The notes below the pieces were generated by a model. The model did no database searches. It worked only from the letters and a program-made list of their open reading frames with translations, and was not told the origin of the DNA. Positions 8,422 through 15,802 of a DNA stretch of 64,000 nucleotides are shown in pieces. Positions within the stretch are counted from its first letter, which is position 1. Each line of letters opens with the position of its first letter. The translations under genes and the position numbers were made by a program. The stretch is taken from assembly GCA_017559305.1 (NCBI GenBank), contig JAFYSP010000025.1, positions 1 to 64,000 on the forward strand. Reading direction: 5' to 3'. Source of the stretch: Clostridia bacterium (GTDB lineage: Bacteria > Bacillota > Clostridia > Oscillospirales > Acutalibacteraceae).

Positions 8422-8988
8422 ATGCCGAAGTTTACCTATTGCTGTTTCACGGGCTATCGTCCCGAAAAAATCGGTTTTGACATAGAAACAGATAATATTG
8501 ATAGCATATCCCTTTCGATAAAACTTTCCGAAGCGGTAACGGGTATGGCCGCCAAGGGCGCAAGAGTTTTTTATTGCGGATGTGCCAGAGGATTTGATTT
8601 ACTTGCCGCTGAAACGGTTTTGATGGAAAAAAAGCTCACTCCCGACGTGAAACTTATATGTGTAAAACCTTTTGAAAATATGGATGAGGGTTGGTCGGAT
8701 TTCTGGAAGGAAAAACTCAAGGAAATTCTTGCCGCCGCTGATGAGGTTATAACCCTTGCCGACGGTTATTCAAGAGGCGTTTATGATAAGCGAAACAAAT
8801 ATATGGTAGACCGAAGCGGCTGCGTGATAACCTATTTCAAGGGTGAGCGAGGAGGTACTGCAAGTACCATAAAATACGCCGAGAAAAAGGGAATTCCCAT
8901 CGTAAATACCGCTAACGACGTCATAATCCTTCCAAATGAGGAAGATTATTACACCTACTACACCGCAACCCTTCCTTTTTGCGATTGA
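8422..8988 (+). CDS. SLOG-domain protein (DUF1273/YpsA type)
   Basis: The 188-residue protein starts with F-T-Y-C-C-F-T-G-Y-R-P-E-K. It also has G-C-A-R-G-F-D-L-L-A-A-E near residue 54 and G-G-T-A-S-T-I-K-Y-A near residue 145. These match the YpsA/DUF1273 branch of the SLOG (LOG/DprA-like Rossmann) superfamily, whose members bind nucleotide-like ligands. B. subtilis YpsA has been linked to cell division and stress, but no biochemical reaction is settled. The SD is weak (GTGAG). The next gene has its own promoter, so this one stands alone. Length is normal. Confidence 0.8.
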   Translation: MPKFTYCCFTGYRPEKIGFDIETDNIDSISLSIKLSEAVTGMAAKGARVFYCGCARGFDLLAAETVLMEKKLTPDVKLICVKPFENMDEGWSDFWKEKLKEILAAADEVITLADGYSRGVYDKRNKYMVDRSGCVITYFKGERGGTASTIKYAEKKGIPIVNTANDVIILPNEEDYYTYYTATLPFCD

Positions 8989-8999
8989 TGGCCGTTTTG

Positions 9000-9028
9000 T
9001 TGACAAAAAAACCACCAAGTGATATACT
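9000..9028 (+). promoter_or_regulatory. Promoter of beta-lactamase-like gene
   Basis: TTGACA, 17-base spacer, TATACT: a near-consensus sigma-A promoter, about 30 bases before the chosen start codon. Confidence 0.85.
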
Positions 9029-9032
9029 TGGT
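9014..9032 (+). promoter_or_regulatory. Palindromic operator over the -10 box
   Basis: ACCAAGT-GATAT-ACTTGGT is a perfect 7+5+7 palindrome covering the -10 box of the promoter at 9000. A repressor bound here would block RNA polymerase. The shape resembles sites of HxlR/MarR-type repressors (inference); no such gene is adjacent. Confidence 0.6.
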
Positions 9033-9057
9033 ACATAAATTTGAATCGAGGCGCAAT

Positions 9058-10230
9058 ATGAGAAAAATCAATATCGAAAAACTCAATGCGGCGGTCAAAA
9101 AACACGCCGCAGAACATATAGAAAACGAGCATCTTTTAGGCACTCTTTGCCGTGTTTTCCAAAATGGCGAAATGGTGTATGAAAGTTGCGAAGGTTTAGC
9201 AAATAAAGAAAGCGGAAAACCGCTTGGATTTGATAATATGTATCGCTTGGCGTCAATGACAAAGCCTGTCACTGCAGTGGCAACCCTTATTGCAGAGCAG
9301 GAGGGACTTTTGAGTATTTACGACAGCGTTTCCAAATACATTCCCGAATATAAGGAACTTTACGTTGCAAAGCGAGATGAAGACAAAAAGTTCGTTCGTG
9401 GAGATAAGGCAGACCTTAAAATTTATCAGTGCCTCAATCACACTTGCGGAATTTTCGGTGGTTTCGCCGAGGAGATAGATGGGGTGATTTATCCCTCTCC
9501 TGCCGATGAGCAACTCGCACTAATGACAAATGAACTTCGCCCCGACAGAACTACTGCGGTACTAAATTACCCCAAATTCTTGCTTGGATATTTGCCTGGC
9601 ACCTGTGCGAGCTATAGCTCACATGCGGGATGCGATATCTGTGCCGAGATAATCTCAAGAGTCAGCGGAATGGATTTTGATGAGTATGTAAAAATCAAGA
9701 TTTTCGAACCTCTTTCAATGACCGATACCACCTTTACTCCCACACCCGAGCAGAAGGACAGACTTGTAGACCTTACAAATCGTGGAGCAAACGGAATTTT
9801 CACATGCAAAATGGGTGACCATATATTTGCCGACTTCCCACCCACCTACCATACGGCAGGAGCAGGTCTTGTATCAACAATAAATGACTATTCGAAATTC
9901 GCTCTTATGCTTTTGAATTGGGGCGAATACGAGGGTAAACGCATCCTTTCGGTAGATAGTATCTACAAGATGAAAACGGCCTACGTTCCTAAATTCACAA
10001 AAGGTATTGCGCCAACAAGCAGTTGGGGACTCGGTGTCAGGGTTACAAGAGACGACCCGATTCTGCCCGATGGATGCTATGGTTGGAGCGGTGCTTACGG
10101 CACACATTTTTGGATAGATTATGAGAATAAAATCATAGGAATTTATATGAAAAACTCTTGTTACGATGGTGGAGGAGAGGCATTTACCTCCCGTGAGTTT
10201 GAGCGAGACGTTATGAATTCGCTTGAATAA
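9058..10230 (+). CDS. Serine hydrolase, class C beta-lactamase-like
   Basis: The 390-residue protein has the class C beta-lactamase/penicillin-binding fold: S-M-T-K (Ser66, Lys69) as the catalytic S-x-x-K. Y-S-S near residue 185 sits where the family has Y-S/A-N, and G-W-S-G-A-Y-G-T-H-F near residue 345 replaces the KTG region. This matches esterase/D-aminopeptidase-like members (EstB-like, COG1680), not true beta-lactamases. There is no signal peptide, so it is cytoplasmic. The start at 9058 follows GAGGCG. A GTG 39 bases earlier is in frame but lies upstream of the -10 box and cannot be on the mRNA. Expression is probably controlled by the palindrome at 9014. Substrate unknown. Confidence 0.85.
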   Translation: MRKINIEKLNAAVKKHAAEHIENEHLLGTLCRVFQNGEMVYESCEGLANKESGKPLGFDNMYRLASMTKPVTAVATLIAEQEGLLSIYDSVSKYIPEYKELYVAKRDEDKKFVRGDKADLKIYQCLNHTCGIFGGFAEEIDGVIYPSPADEQLALMTNELRPDRTTAVLNYPKFLLGYLPGTCASYSSHAGCDICAEIISRVSGMDFDEYVKIKIFEPLSMTDTTFTPTPEQKDRLVDLTNRGANGIFTCKMGDHIFADFPPTYHTAGAGLVSTINDYSKFALMLLNWGEYEGKRILSVDSIYKMKTAYVPKFTKGIAPTSSWGLGVRVTRDDPILPDGCYGWSGAYGTHFWIDYENKIIGIYMKNSCYDGGGEAFTSREFERDVMNSLE

Positions 10231-10240
10231 TAAAAACTTA

Positions 10241-10276
10241 AAGGTCAACCGAGCTTAAATCGGTTGACTTTTTCTT
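10241..10276 (+). terminator. Terminator after beta-lactamase-like gene
   Basis: GTCAACCGA and TCGGTTGAC pair around a 7-base loop and are followed by TTTTTCTTTT. The right arm also supplies the -35 box of the next promoter. Confidence 0.85.
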
Positions 10277-10292
10277 TTGTAATTGGTATACT
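10264..10292 (+). promoter_or_regulatory. Promoter of PGM/GH65 fusion gene
   Basis: TTGACT, 17-base spacer, TATACT. The -35 box lies inside the right arm of the preceding terminator. Confidence 0.7.
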
Positions 10293-10335
10293 TTTCTTGT
10301 TAAAATACTCGGCGAAAGCCGAAAGGGGAAACGTA

Positions 10336-13272
10336 ATGAAAAACCATAATATTAAAGCGGCATTGTTCGACCTTGACGGAGTAATAGTATTTACCGATAA
10401 ATACCATTATTTAGCTTGGAAAGCTCTTGCAGATGAGCAGGGTTGGGAATTTGACGAAAAACTCAATAACCAACTCAGAGGTATTCCTCGTCTTGCATCC
10501 TTGGAGGTTATTCTCCGCCATAACGGTGTGGATCTTCCTATGGAGAAAAAGGTCGAGTTTATGGAGAAGAAAAACAATCTCTATGTAAAGCTGCTCGAAA
10601 ATATCAATGAGGGAGATATTTATCCCGGTGCGGTAGAATTCCTTAAGAAACTCCGCGCAAAAGGAACAAAGATTTCTCTTTGCTCGTCATCTAAAAATGC
10701 GGTGCTCGTTCTCGATAAACTCGGACTCACCCCACTTTTTGATGCAATAGTAACGGGTCACGATATCAAAAACGCAAAACCCGACCCCGAGATTTTCTTG
10801 CTTGGTGCCGAGAAACTCAGAATGCCTGTATTCCATTGTTGCGTATTTGAGGATGCAAAGGCAGGTATCGAGGGCGCAAAGGCGGCAGGAATGAAGAACG
10901 TCGGCGTCGGCAACCGTGAGGAAACCGAGGGCTTTGCCGATCAGTTCATTATGAGTTACGATGAAATTGATATTGATACCTTCCTCGAATCTGGTCTTAA
11001 ACAGCCTCTTCCCGTAGACGAAAATTCAATAATCGAATTGGATTATAACCCCGCAAACCTTGCTCATATCGAGTCGCTTTTCGCACTTGGCAACGGTTAT
11101 ATGGGACTTCGTGGCGCATACGATGAAGAAGATGAAGGCATCGATATGTGTTCAGGTATGTATATCAATGGCATTTTTGCCACCAAGAAGTACGTTCACC
11201 TCGCAAAATGCGTAGGCTTTTCTGAGCACGATCAGTTCACAATCAACCTTTCTGACTGGCGCATTTTCAACCTTGTGATTGATGGCGAAAAAGCAGCATT
11301 CTCAAAGGAAAACATCAAAGACCATACAAGAGTTCTCGATTTCAGAAGTGGTCTTATCGCACGTACCTTCGTATTTGAAACTTCAAGCGGCAAAAAAGCA
11401 GAGGTTACAAGTATCCGTATGGTAAGTATGACGGATGTCAACTCCGCTCATATCAGTTATTCGGTTAAACCTCTTAACTTCAGCGGCAAAGTAACTGTTG
11501 AATCCAAGGTTGTGAAACTCACCGAAATTGCAGGTGGAATTCATTCTTCGGTTGTTGCCGAAAACGAAGAAAACGGTGTTTACAGCTTAACTCAGAAGGT
11601 TAACACAACCGAGCAACTTATCGCAATGACGGTTGCTCATAACGTAAATCTTTCCAAGGCAGTCGCAACCACCGATAATTCAGAAAACGTTTATAAATAT
11701 TCAGTTTGTGCAGACCTTAATGAAGGCGAAGTTCTCACAGTTGAGAAATATGCCGCATTCGGTTGCTCTATGGACACCTTCGAGGATATCGAGGGTTATG
11801 CATTCAACCTCGCTCTTATCAATAAAGCAAAGGGCTTCGATGCACTTGTCGCAGAGCAAAAGGAATTCTGGGATAAATATTGGGTAAACGCCGATATAAA
11901 TATCGAGGGCAACCCTGCCGACCAACAGGCAGTAAGATTTTCATTGTTCCAACTCCGTCAGCAACTCGTAACCACTAACGCTTGTTCCATCGGTGCTACC
12001 GGTCTTACAGGCCCCGGTTACAGCGGCAAGGTTTTCTGGGATACTGAAATGTATTTGATGCCTTATTATAACTTTACATATCCCGAAACCCAAAAAGAAC
12101 TTATGATGTACCGCTACAGAATCCTTGACAAAGCAAGAGCAAGAGCCAAGGTATACGGTACCGTGGGTGCACAGTACGCTTGGTGCGGTATCGACGGTGA
12201 CGAAACCTCCGTCGTATTCGAGGCATCTGTTGCCGAGTACCACCTCAACAGTGATATTGCTCACTCTGTATGGCGTTACGTCGATTCAACAGGGGATAAG
12301 GATTTCCTCTATGACTTTGGCGCAGAAATGGTATTTGAAACCGCTAAATTCATGTCGCACAGAGGTAGATTTATTCCCACAAAGGGCAATAAATTCTGCA
12401 TCAACGTCGTTTGCGGACCTGATGAATATGCATGCGGCATCAACAACAATATGTACACCAATTTGATGGTACAACTCCATCTTTACTATGCTCTCGACGT
12501 AGTTGCCGATATGAAGGCAAACGCTCCCGAAAAATATGCGGCGCTTGTAGAGAAAATCGGCTTGACCGATGAGGATATCGACCTCTGGCAGAGAGCCGCC
12601 GACAATATGTACTATAAGTACAATGAGGAACTCGGTGTTCACGAGCAGGACGACTCCTTCATTTATCAGGATCCCGTCGACATGGAGTTAGTTCCTAAAA
12701 ACGTTGATATCCGTTGGAAGTATCATCCTTTGGATTTGTGGAGAATGCAGGTTATCAAACAGGCAGACGTAGTTCTTGCTAACTTTATCCGCGGTAATAT
12801 GTTCACCCGTGAAGAAAAGGAACGTAACTACGATTACTATGAACCCAAGTGTAACCACGGTTCATCACTTTCAACCGCTATCCACTCCATTATGGCTTCC
12901 GAACTTTTAAGACACGACGAAGCATATCAGTTCTTCCGTTGCTCTGCTTATATGGATATTTCCGACTTCAAGCACAACACTGCAGACGGTCTCCACCTTG
13001 CATGTCTCGGCGGTGTCTGGATGACGGTTGTAAACGGCTTCCTCGGAATGCGCCATTACACAGATGGAGTACTTTTCACTCCTCATATGCCTGCCGCATG
13101 GAAATCTTATAACACAAGATTTACCTATAAAGGCACTACTATGGATATTACGGTAGATGCCGAAAAGGCAACATTTACTCTCGTGTCAGGCGAGGCACTT
13201 CCTTTCAGAACAGAGGAAGAAACAGTAGTTCTCACCCCTGCAAATCCCACCTTTACCTGCAAAGTAAAATAA
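10336..13272 (+). CDS. Beta-phosphoglucomutase / GH65 disaccharide phosphorylase fusion
   Basis: One 978-residue polypeptide holds two enzymes. Residues 1-220 are a beta-phosphoglucomutase of the HAD family: F-D-L-D-G-V with nucleophile Asp12 and acid/base Asp14, C-S-S-S-K, and K-P-D-P-E-I-F. From about residue 235 a full GH65 phosphorylase follows: G-N-G-Y-M-G-L-R-G, then G-P-D-E-Y with the catalytic acid Glu697, and R-W-K-Y-H-P. GH65 enzymes phosphorolyse alpha-glucosides (maltose, trehalose, kojibiose, nigerose) with inversion, giving beta-glucose 1-phosphate. The mutase converts this to glucose 6-phosphate, so the fusion channels the intermediate. No signal peptide is present. AAAGGGGAA precedes the ATG at 10336; an earlier in-frame ATG has no SD. 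Which disaccharide is used cannot be read from the sequence. Confidence 0.9.
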   Translation: MKNHNIKAALFDLDGVIVFTDKYHYLAWKALADEQGWEFDEKLNNQLRGIPRLASLEVILRHNGVDLPMEKKVEFMEKKNNLYVKLLENINEGDIYPGAVEFLKKLRAKGTKISLCSSSKNAVLVLDKLGLTPLFDAIVTGHDIKNAKPDPEIFLLGAEKLRMPVFHCCVFEDAKAGIEGAKAAGMKNVGVGNREETEGFADQFIMSYDEIDIDTFLESGLKQPLPVDENSIIELDYNPANLAHIESLFALGNGYMGLRGAYDEEDEGIDMCSGMYINGIFATKKYVHLAKCVGFSEHDQFTINLSDWRIFNLVIDGEKAAFSKENIKDHTRVLDFRSGLIARTFVFETSSGKKAEVTSIRMVSMTDVNSAHISYSVKPLNFSGKVTVESKVVKLTEIAGGIHSSVVAENEENGVYSLTQKVNTTEQLIAMTVAHNVNLSKAVATTDNSENVYKYSVCADLNEGEVLTVEKYAAFGCSMDTFEDIEGYAFNLALINKAKGFDALVAEQKEFWDKYWVNADINIEGNPADQQAVRFSLFQLRQQLVTTNACSIGATGLTGPGYSGKVFWDTEMYLMPYYNFTYPETQKELMMYRYRILDKARARAKVYGTVGAQYAWCGIDGDETSVVFEASVAEYHLNSDIAHSVWRYVDSTGDKDFLYDFGAEMVFETAKFMSHRGRFIPTKGNKFCINVVCGPDEYACGINNNMYTNLMVQLHLYYALDVVADMKANAPEKYAALVEKIGLTDEDIDLWQRAADNMYYKYNEELGVHEQDDSFIYQDPVDMELVPKNVDIRWKYHPLDLWRMQVIKQADVVLANFIRGNMFTREEKERNYDYYEPKCNHGSSLSTAIHSIMASELLRHDEAYQFFRCSAYMDISDFKHNTADGLHLACLGGVWMTVVNGFLGMRHYTDGVLFTPHMPAAWKSYNTRFTYKGTTMDITVDAEKATFTLVSGEALPFRTEEETVVLTPANPTFTCKVK

Positions 13273-13276
13273 AACC

Positions 13277-13306
13277 AAAAAAGCACCGCATCAGCGGTGC
13301 TTTTTT
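13277..13306 (+). terminator. Terminator of fusion gene
   Basis: AAAAGCACCGC, short loop, GCGGTGCTTTTTT. Confidence 0.9.
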
Positions 13307-13344
13307 GCGTCATTGCGAGGCATCTTCTATGCCGTGGCAATCTT
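13307..13344. repeat. Short palindromic intergenic repeat
   Basis: ATTGC-GA-GGCAT and ATGCC-GTG-GCAAT form an imperfect hairpin preceded by GCGTC. The text CATTGCGAGG...GTGGCAATCT resembles a palindromic repeat scattered in many bacterial genomes. Only one copy is seen in this window. Confidence 0.5.
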
Positions 13345-13355
13345 AATATATTATA

Positions 13356-13577
13356 CTATCTTTCAGGGTGGTTTAATCCTTTTGGCAGACCAAGAAGATA
13401 ATCGGCAGAAACCTTAAAATAGAGTGAGAGTTTTCTTATTTGTTCTGCTGTGAACGGTCTGATTCCTCTCTCATATTTGCTATAATAACTTTGATCTATT
13501 CCAAGAAGTTTTGCTATCTCTTCTTGCTTTTTATCGTTATCTTCGCGGAGCATTCGTATGATTTCATAACTTTTCAT
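13356..13577 (-). CDS. Small XRE-family repressor
   Basis: The 73-residue protein is essentially one Cro/C1-type helix-turn-helix: M-K-S-Y-E-I-I-R-M-L-R-E-D, Q-E-E-I-A-K-L-L-G-I-D-Q-S-Y-Y-S-K-Y-E-R-G, then F-K-V-S-A-D-Y-L-L-G. The chosen start (13577) follows GGGTGAT by 4 bases; an ATG 18 bases earlier has no SD. It is transcribed from a promoter whose spacer holds a 20-bp near-palindrome, and a second such site fills the spacer of the divergent promoter. It is therefore probably an autorepressor that also controls the rightward transcript. No effector domain is present. The regulator type is certain; its role is inferred from the operators. Confidence 0.88.
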   Translation of the reverse strand: MKSYEIIRMLREDNDKKQEEIAKLLGIDQSYYSKYERGIRPFTAEQIRKLSLYFKVSADYLLGLPKGLNHPER

Positions 13578-13598
13578 AATATCACCCGAAAACATTTT

Positions 13599-13627
13599 AA
13601 CATAGGTAAGATATTAACTATTGACAA
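13599..13627 (-). promoter_or_regulatory. Leftward promoter of the XRE repressor gene
   Basis: Minus strand TTGTCA, 17-base spacer, TATGTT. The -35 box overlaps that of the rightward promoter. Confidence 0.65.
13602..13621. promoter_or_regulatory. Operator 1 (near-palindrome) in the leftward spacer
   Basis: ATAGGTAAGATATTAACTAT: half-sites of the form ATAGGTAA pointing inward, one half degenerate. It is offset exactly 25 bases from operator 2 and fills the spacer of the leftward promoter. Confidence 0.6.
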
Positions 13628-13649
13628 TAGGTAACATATTACCTATAAT
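13621..13649 (+). promoter_or_regulatory. Rightward consensus promoter
   Basis: TTGACA, 17-base spacer, TATAAT: a perfect consensus promoter. It points toward the hairpin terminator at 13691, not directly into miaB. Confidence 0.85.
13627..13646. promoter_or_regulatory. Operator 2 (near-palindrome) in the rightward spacer
   Basis: ATAGGTAACATATTACCTAT matches its own reverse complement at 18 of 20 positions. It fills the spacer of the rightward promoter. Confidence 0.7.
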
Positions 13650-13655
13650 ATATCT

Positions 13656-13728
13656 TGCAATACTTCGTTTGCTGCGACACGGTTTTGGGTGGCTGATTTG
13701 AATTTTTCAAATCAGCCATTCTTTTTTC
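13656..13728 (+). ncRNA. Possible short regulated RNA or attenuated leader
   Basis: A consensus promoter ends at 13649 and a strong terminator spans 13691-13728, so the predicted transcript is about 70 bases. It holds no ATG-started frame and no SD. It could be a small RNA under control of the XRE protein, or a leader with attenuation ahead of miaB. miaB has its own promoter at 13741. Confidence 0.45.
13691..13728 (+). terminator. Strong terminator of the short transcript
   Basis: GGCTGATTTGAA and TTCAAATCAGCC form a perfect 12-bp stem with a TTT loop, followed by ATTCTTTTTTC. Confidence 0.85.
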
Positions 13729-13740
13729 TCCATTTTCCTC

Positions 13741-13769
13741 TTGCATATAATTAGTATATATAGTATAAT
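13741..13769 (+). promoter_or_regulatory. Promoter of the miaB-mutSL cluster
   Basis: TTGCAT, 17-base spacer, TATAAT, about 80 bases before the miaB start. Confidence 0.7.
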
Positions 13770-13839
13770 AAATTATTAAGAAAATGGCGGAGTGTTGTCT
13801 TTTTAAGACGTTGCATATCTGCTCAAATTAAAGGAACGG

Positions 13840-13860
13840 ATGAAAGAATTTGCCATCTAA
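13840..13860 (+). other. Six-codon frame overlapping the miaB start
   Basis: ATG AAA GAA TTT GCC ATC TAA has the best SD in the region (AAGGAA, 3 bases before ATG). It overlaps the TTG used for miaB in another frame. It could be a coupling leader; its translation is unproven. Confidence 0.3.
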
Positions 13861-15256
13861 ATTATATGGGGAACAGTCGGCAATCATAGCCGAGCAATAT
13901 GGCTTTGCCGATAAGGTGAAACCCTTAATAAAATCAAGATACGACCATACTCCTTTGGCCTTTATTCATACCTACGGCTGTCAGCAAAACGTCAGCGACT
14001 CTGAAAAGTTAAAGGGATGGTTAGAATATATCGGATTCGGCTTCTGTGACGAGCCCGACAATGCCGATTTGGTGCTGTTTAATACCTGCGCCGTCCGTGA
14101 ACACGCCGAGGCAAGAGTTTTCGGTAATATAGGTGCTCTTAAAAAATTCAAAAAAGCAAGACCCGATATGCTCATCTGTCTTTGCGGATGTATGCCGCAG
14201 CAGAATGAAATATCCGAAAAGGTCAAAAGGAGTTACCCATATGTTGACATCGTTTTCGGTACGGGGCTCAGACACAAGTTCCCCGAACTTCTTTATAAAA
14301 AATTAATACAGGACAAGCGTGTTTTCGATAACACACTTGATGCCGAGATTTATGAGGGAATACCCGTAAAACGAGACGGCACCTTCAAAACCTGGCTCCC
14401 CATTATGCAGGGTTGCAATAATTTTTGCACCTATTGCGTAGTGCCTTACGTCAGAGGCAGGGAACACTCCCGTGCACCCGAAGCGGTCGTAGCCGAGGCA
14501 AAGGAACTGATAAAAGCAGGCGCAAAGGAAATAATGTTGCTCGGTCAAAACGTTAATTCATACGGTAAGGGTGAAGAACACGGAGTCGATTTTGCCGACC
14601 TGCTCAAAATGGTCAACGACCTTGAGGGCGAATTCAGACTTCGTTTTATGACCTCTCATCCGAGAGATTGTACCGAAAAACTACTGAAAGCCATGCGTGA
14701 CTGCGATAAGGTTTGCAAGTGTCTGCATCTGCCGGTGCAAAGCGGTAGCGACAGGGTACTAGCGGAAATGAACAGGCATTACGATACCACTCATTACCTC
14801 TCCCTTATCGATAAAGCCCGTGAACTGATGCCCGATATTGAGTTCACAAGTGATATAATAGTCGGCTTTCCGGGAGAAAGAAGAGATGATTTCGAAAAGA
14901 CGCTCGAACTAGTAAAAAGAGTAAAATACAGAGCGCTTTTCACCTTTATCTTCTCACCCCGAAGAAATACCCCTGCCGAGAAAATGGAGGATCCTGTTCC
15001 AAAGCAAGAAAAATCTGCTTGGTTTACCGAACTTCTCAAGGTTCAGGATGAAATTGCCAAGGAACACGAAAAGACCCTCATAGGCAAAACCGTCTGCGTA
15101 CTCTGCGAGGAAGAAAACGACGGTATAGTTTCGGGTAAAGACGAGGCAGGTGCCAACATTTCATTCCACGGCACCGCCGATATGATTGGAAAATTCCAAA
15201 ATGTTGTTATTGAGGACGTATCCTCAGGCATTATGGGTAAAATAAAAGAAAATTAA
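13850..15256 (+). CDS. miaB: tRNA-2-methylthio-N6-dimethylallyladenosine synthase MiaB
   Basis: The 468-residue methylthiotransferase has three domains. The UPF0004 domain has Cys ligands in H-T-Y-G-C-Q-Q-N, F-N-T-C-A-V-R and C-L-C-G-C-M. The radical SAM domain has G-C-N-N-F-C-T-Y-C. A C-terminal TRAM domain follows. MiaB adds the methylthio group to i6A37 of tRNAs reading UNN codons, using two 4Fe-4S clusters. A TGA in frame at 13841 excludes longer forms, so the start is TTG at 13850, with only a weak SD. MiaA, which makes the i6A substrate, lies 5 kb downstream in the same cluster. Promoter at 13741. Confidence 0.95.
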   Translation: MPSKLYGEQSAIIAEQYGFADKVKPLIKSRYDHTPLAFIHTYGCQQNVSDSEKLKGWLEYIGFGFCDEPDNADLVLFNTCAVREHAEARVFGNIGALKKFKKARPDMLICLCGCMPQQNEISEKVKRSYPYVDIVFGTGLRHKFPELLYKKLIQDKRVFDNTLDAEIYEGIPVKRDGTFKTWLPIMQGCNNFCTYCVVPYVRGREHSRAPEAVVAEAKELIKAGAKEIMLLGQNVNSYGKGEEHGVDFADLLKMVNDLEGEFRLRFMTSHPRDCTEKLLKAMRDCDKVCKCLHLPVQSGSDRVLAEMNRHYDTTHYLSLIDKARELMPDIEFTSDIIVGFPGERRDDFEKTLELVKRVKYRALFTFIFSPRRNTPAEKMEDPVPKQEKSAWFTELLKVQDEIAKEHEKTLIGKTVCVLCEEENDGIVSGKDEAGANISFHGTADMIGKFQNVVIEDVSSGIMGKIKEN

Positions 15257-15276
15257 ATTTTCAAGGAGAAATAAAA

Positions 15277-15681
15277 ATGGATATTATCGATGTAGCAAGA
15301 AATTTAGGCGTAGAAATTCAGAAGGACGAAAGATATAAAAAATATGCTTCTGCAAAGGCAAAAAATGATAACGATGCAGACCTTCAGAATGCAATCGGCG
15401 AATTCAATATGATTCGTATGCAGATGGATATGGAAATTCAGAAGGGCGAAAACAAGAGCGAGGAAACCCTCAAGGAACTCAATGAAAGCCTTCGCAAAGC
15501 ATACGGCAAGGTTATGGTTAACGAGAGCATGATCGAGTACAATCAGGCAAAAACCGCTCTTGACGAACTCGTTGGCGAAATCGAAACAATCATCGCAGCG
15601 GCAATTTCGGGAGAAGATCCTCTTACTTGTGACCTCCATCCCTGCACACACGATTGCTCAACATGTGGCGGTTGTCACTAA
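15277..15681 (+). CDS. YlbF/YmcA family protein with Cys/His-rich tail
   Basis: The 134-residue protein is a YlbF/YmcA (DUF964) homologue: an alpha-helical core (M-D-I-I-D-V-A-R-N-L-G, Y-K-K-Y-A-S-A-K-A, the E-F-N-M-I-R-M-Q-M-D stretch). In B. subtilis, YlbF, YmcA and YaaT form the Y-complex, which carries iron-sulfur clusters and promotes RNase Y-dependent mRNA maturation. Here the last 20 residues form a Cys/His-rich tail (C-D-L-H-P-C-T-H-D-C-S-T-C-G-G-C-H) that could bind a metal or cluster. Position between miaB and mutS matches ymcA in Bacillus. SD AAGGAG is 7 bases from the ATG. Confidence 0.85.
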   Translation: MDIIDVARNLGVEIQKDERYKKYASAKAKNDNDADLQNAIGEFNMIRMQMDMEIQKGENKSEETLKELNESLRKAYGKVMVNESMIEYNQAKTALDELVGEIETIIAAAISGEDPLTCDLHPCTHDCSTCGGCH

Positions 15682-15802
15682 TAGAGTGATACGATTCGAT
15701 TTTGCGGATTTATTGTGATGTATTATTCGCCCTTGCTTTGTTAAAATACTCGTCAATACACAAAACAACTTAAAATTAACTATCAGAACGTGAGGAAATA
15801 AA

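Noticed and set aside
13599..13728. Prophage immunity region
   Set aside because: The switch-like layout resembles one, but no phage structural or integrase genes are nearby.
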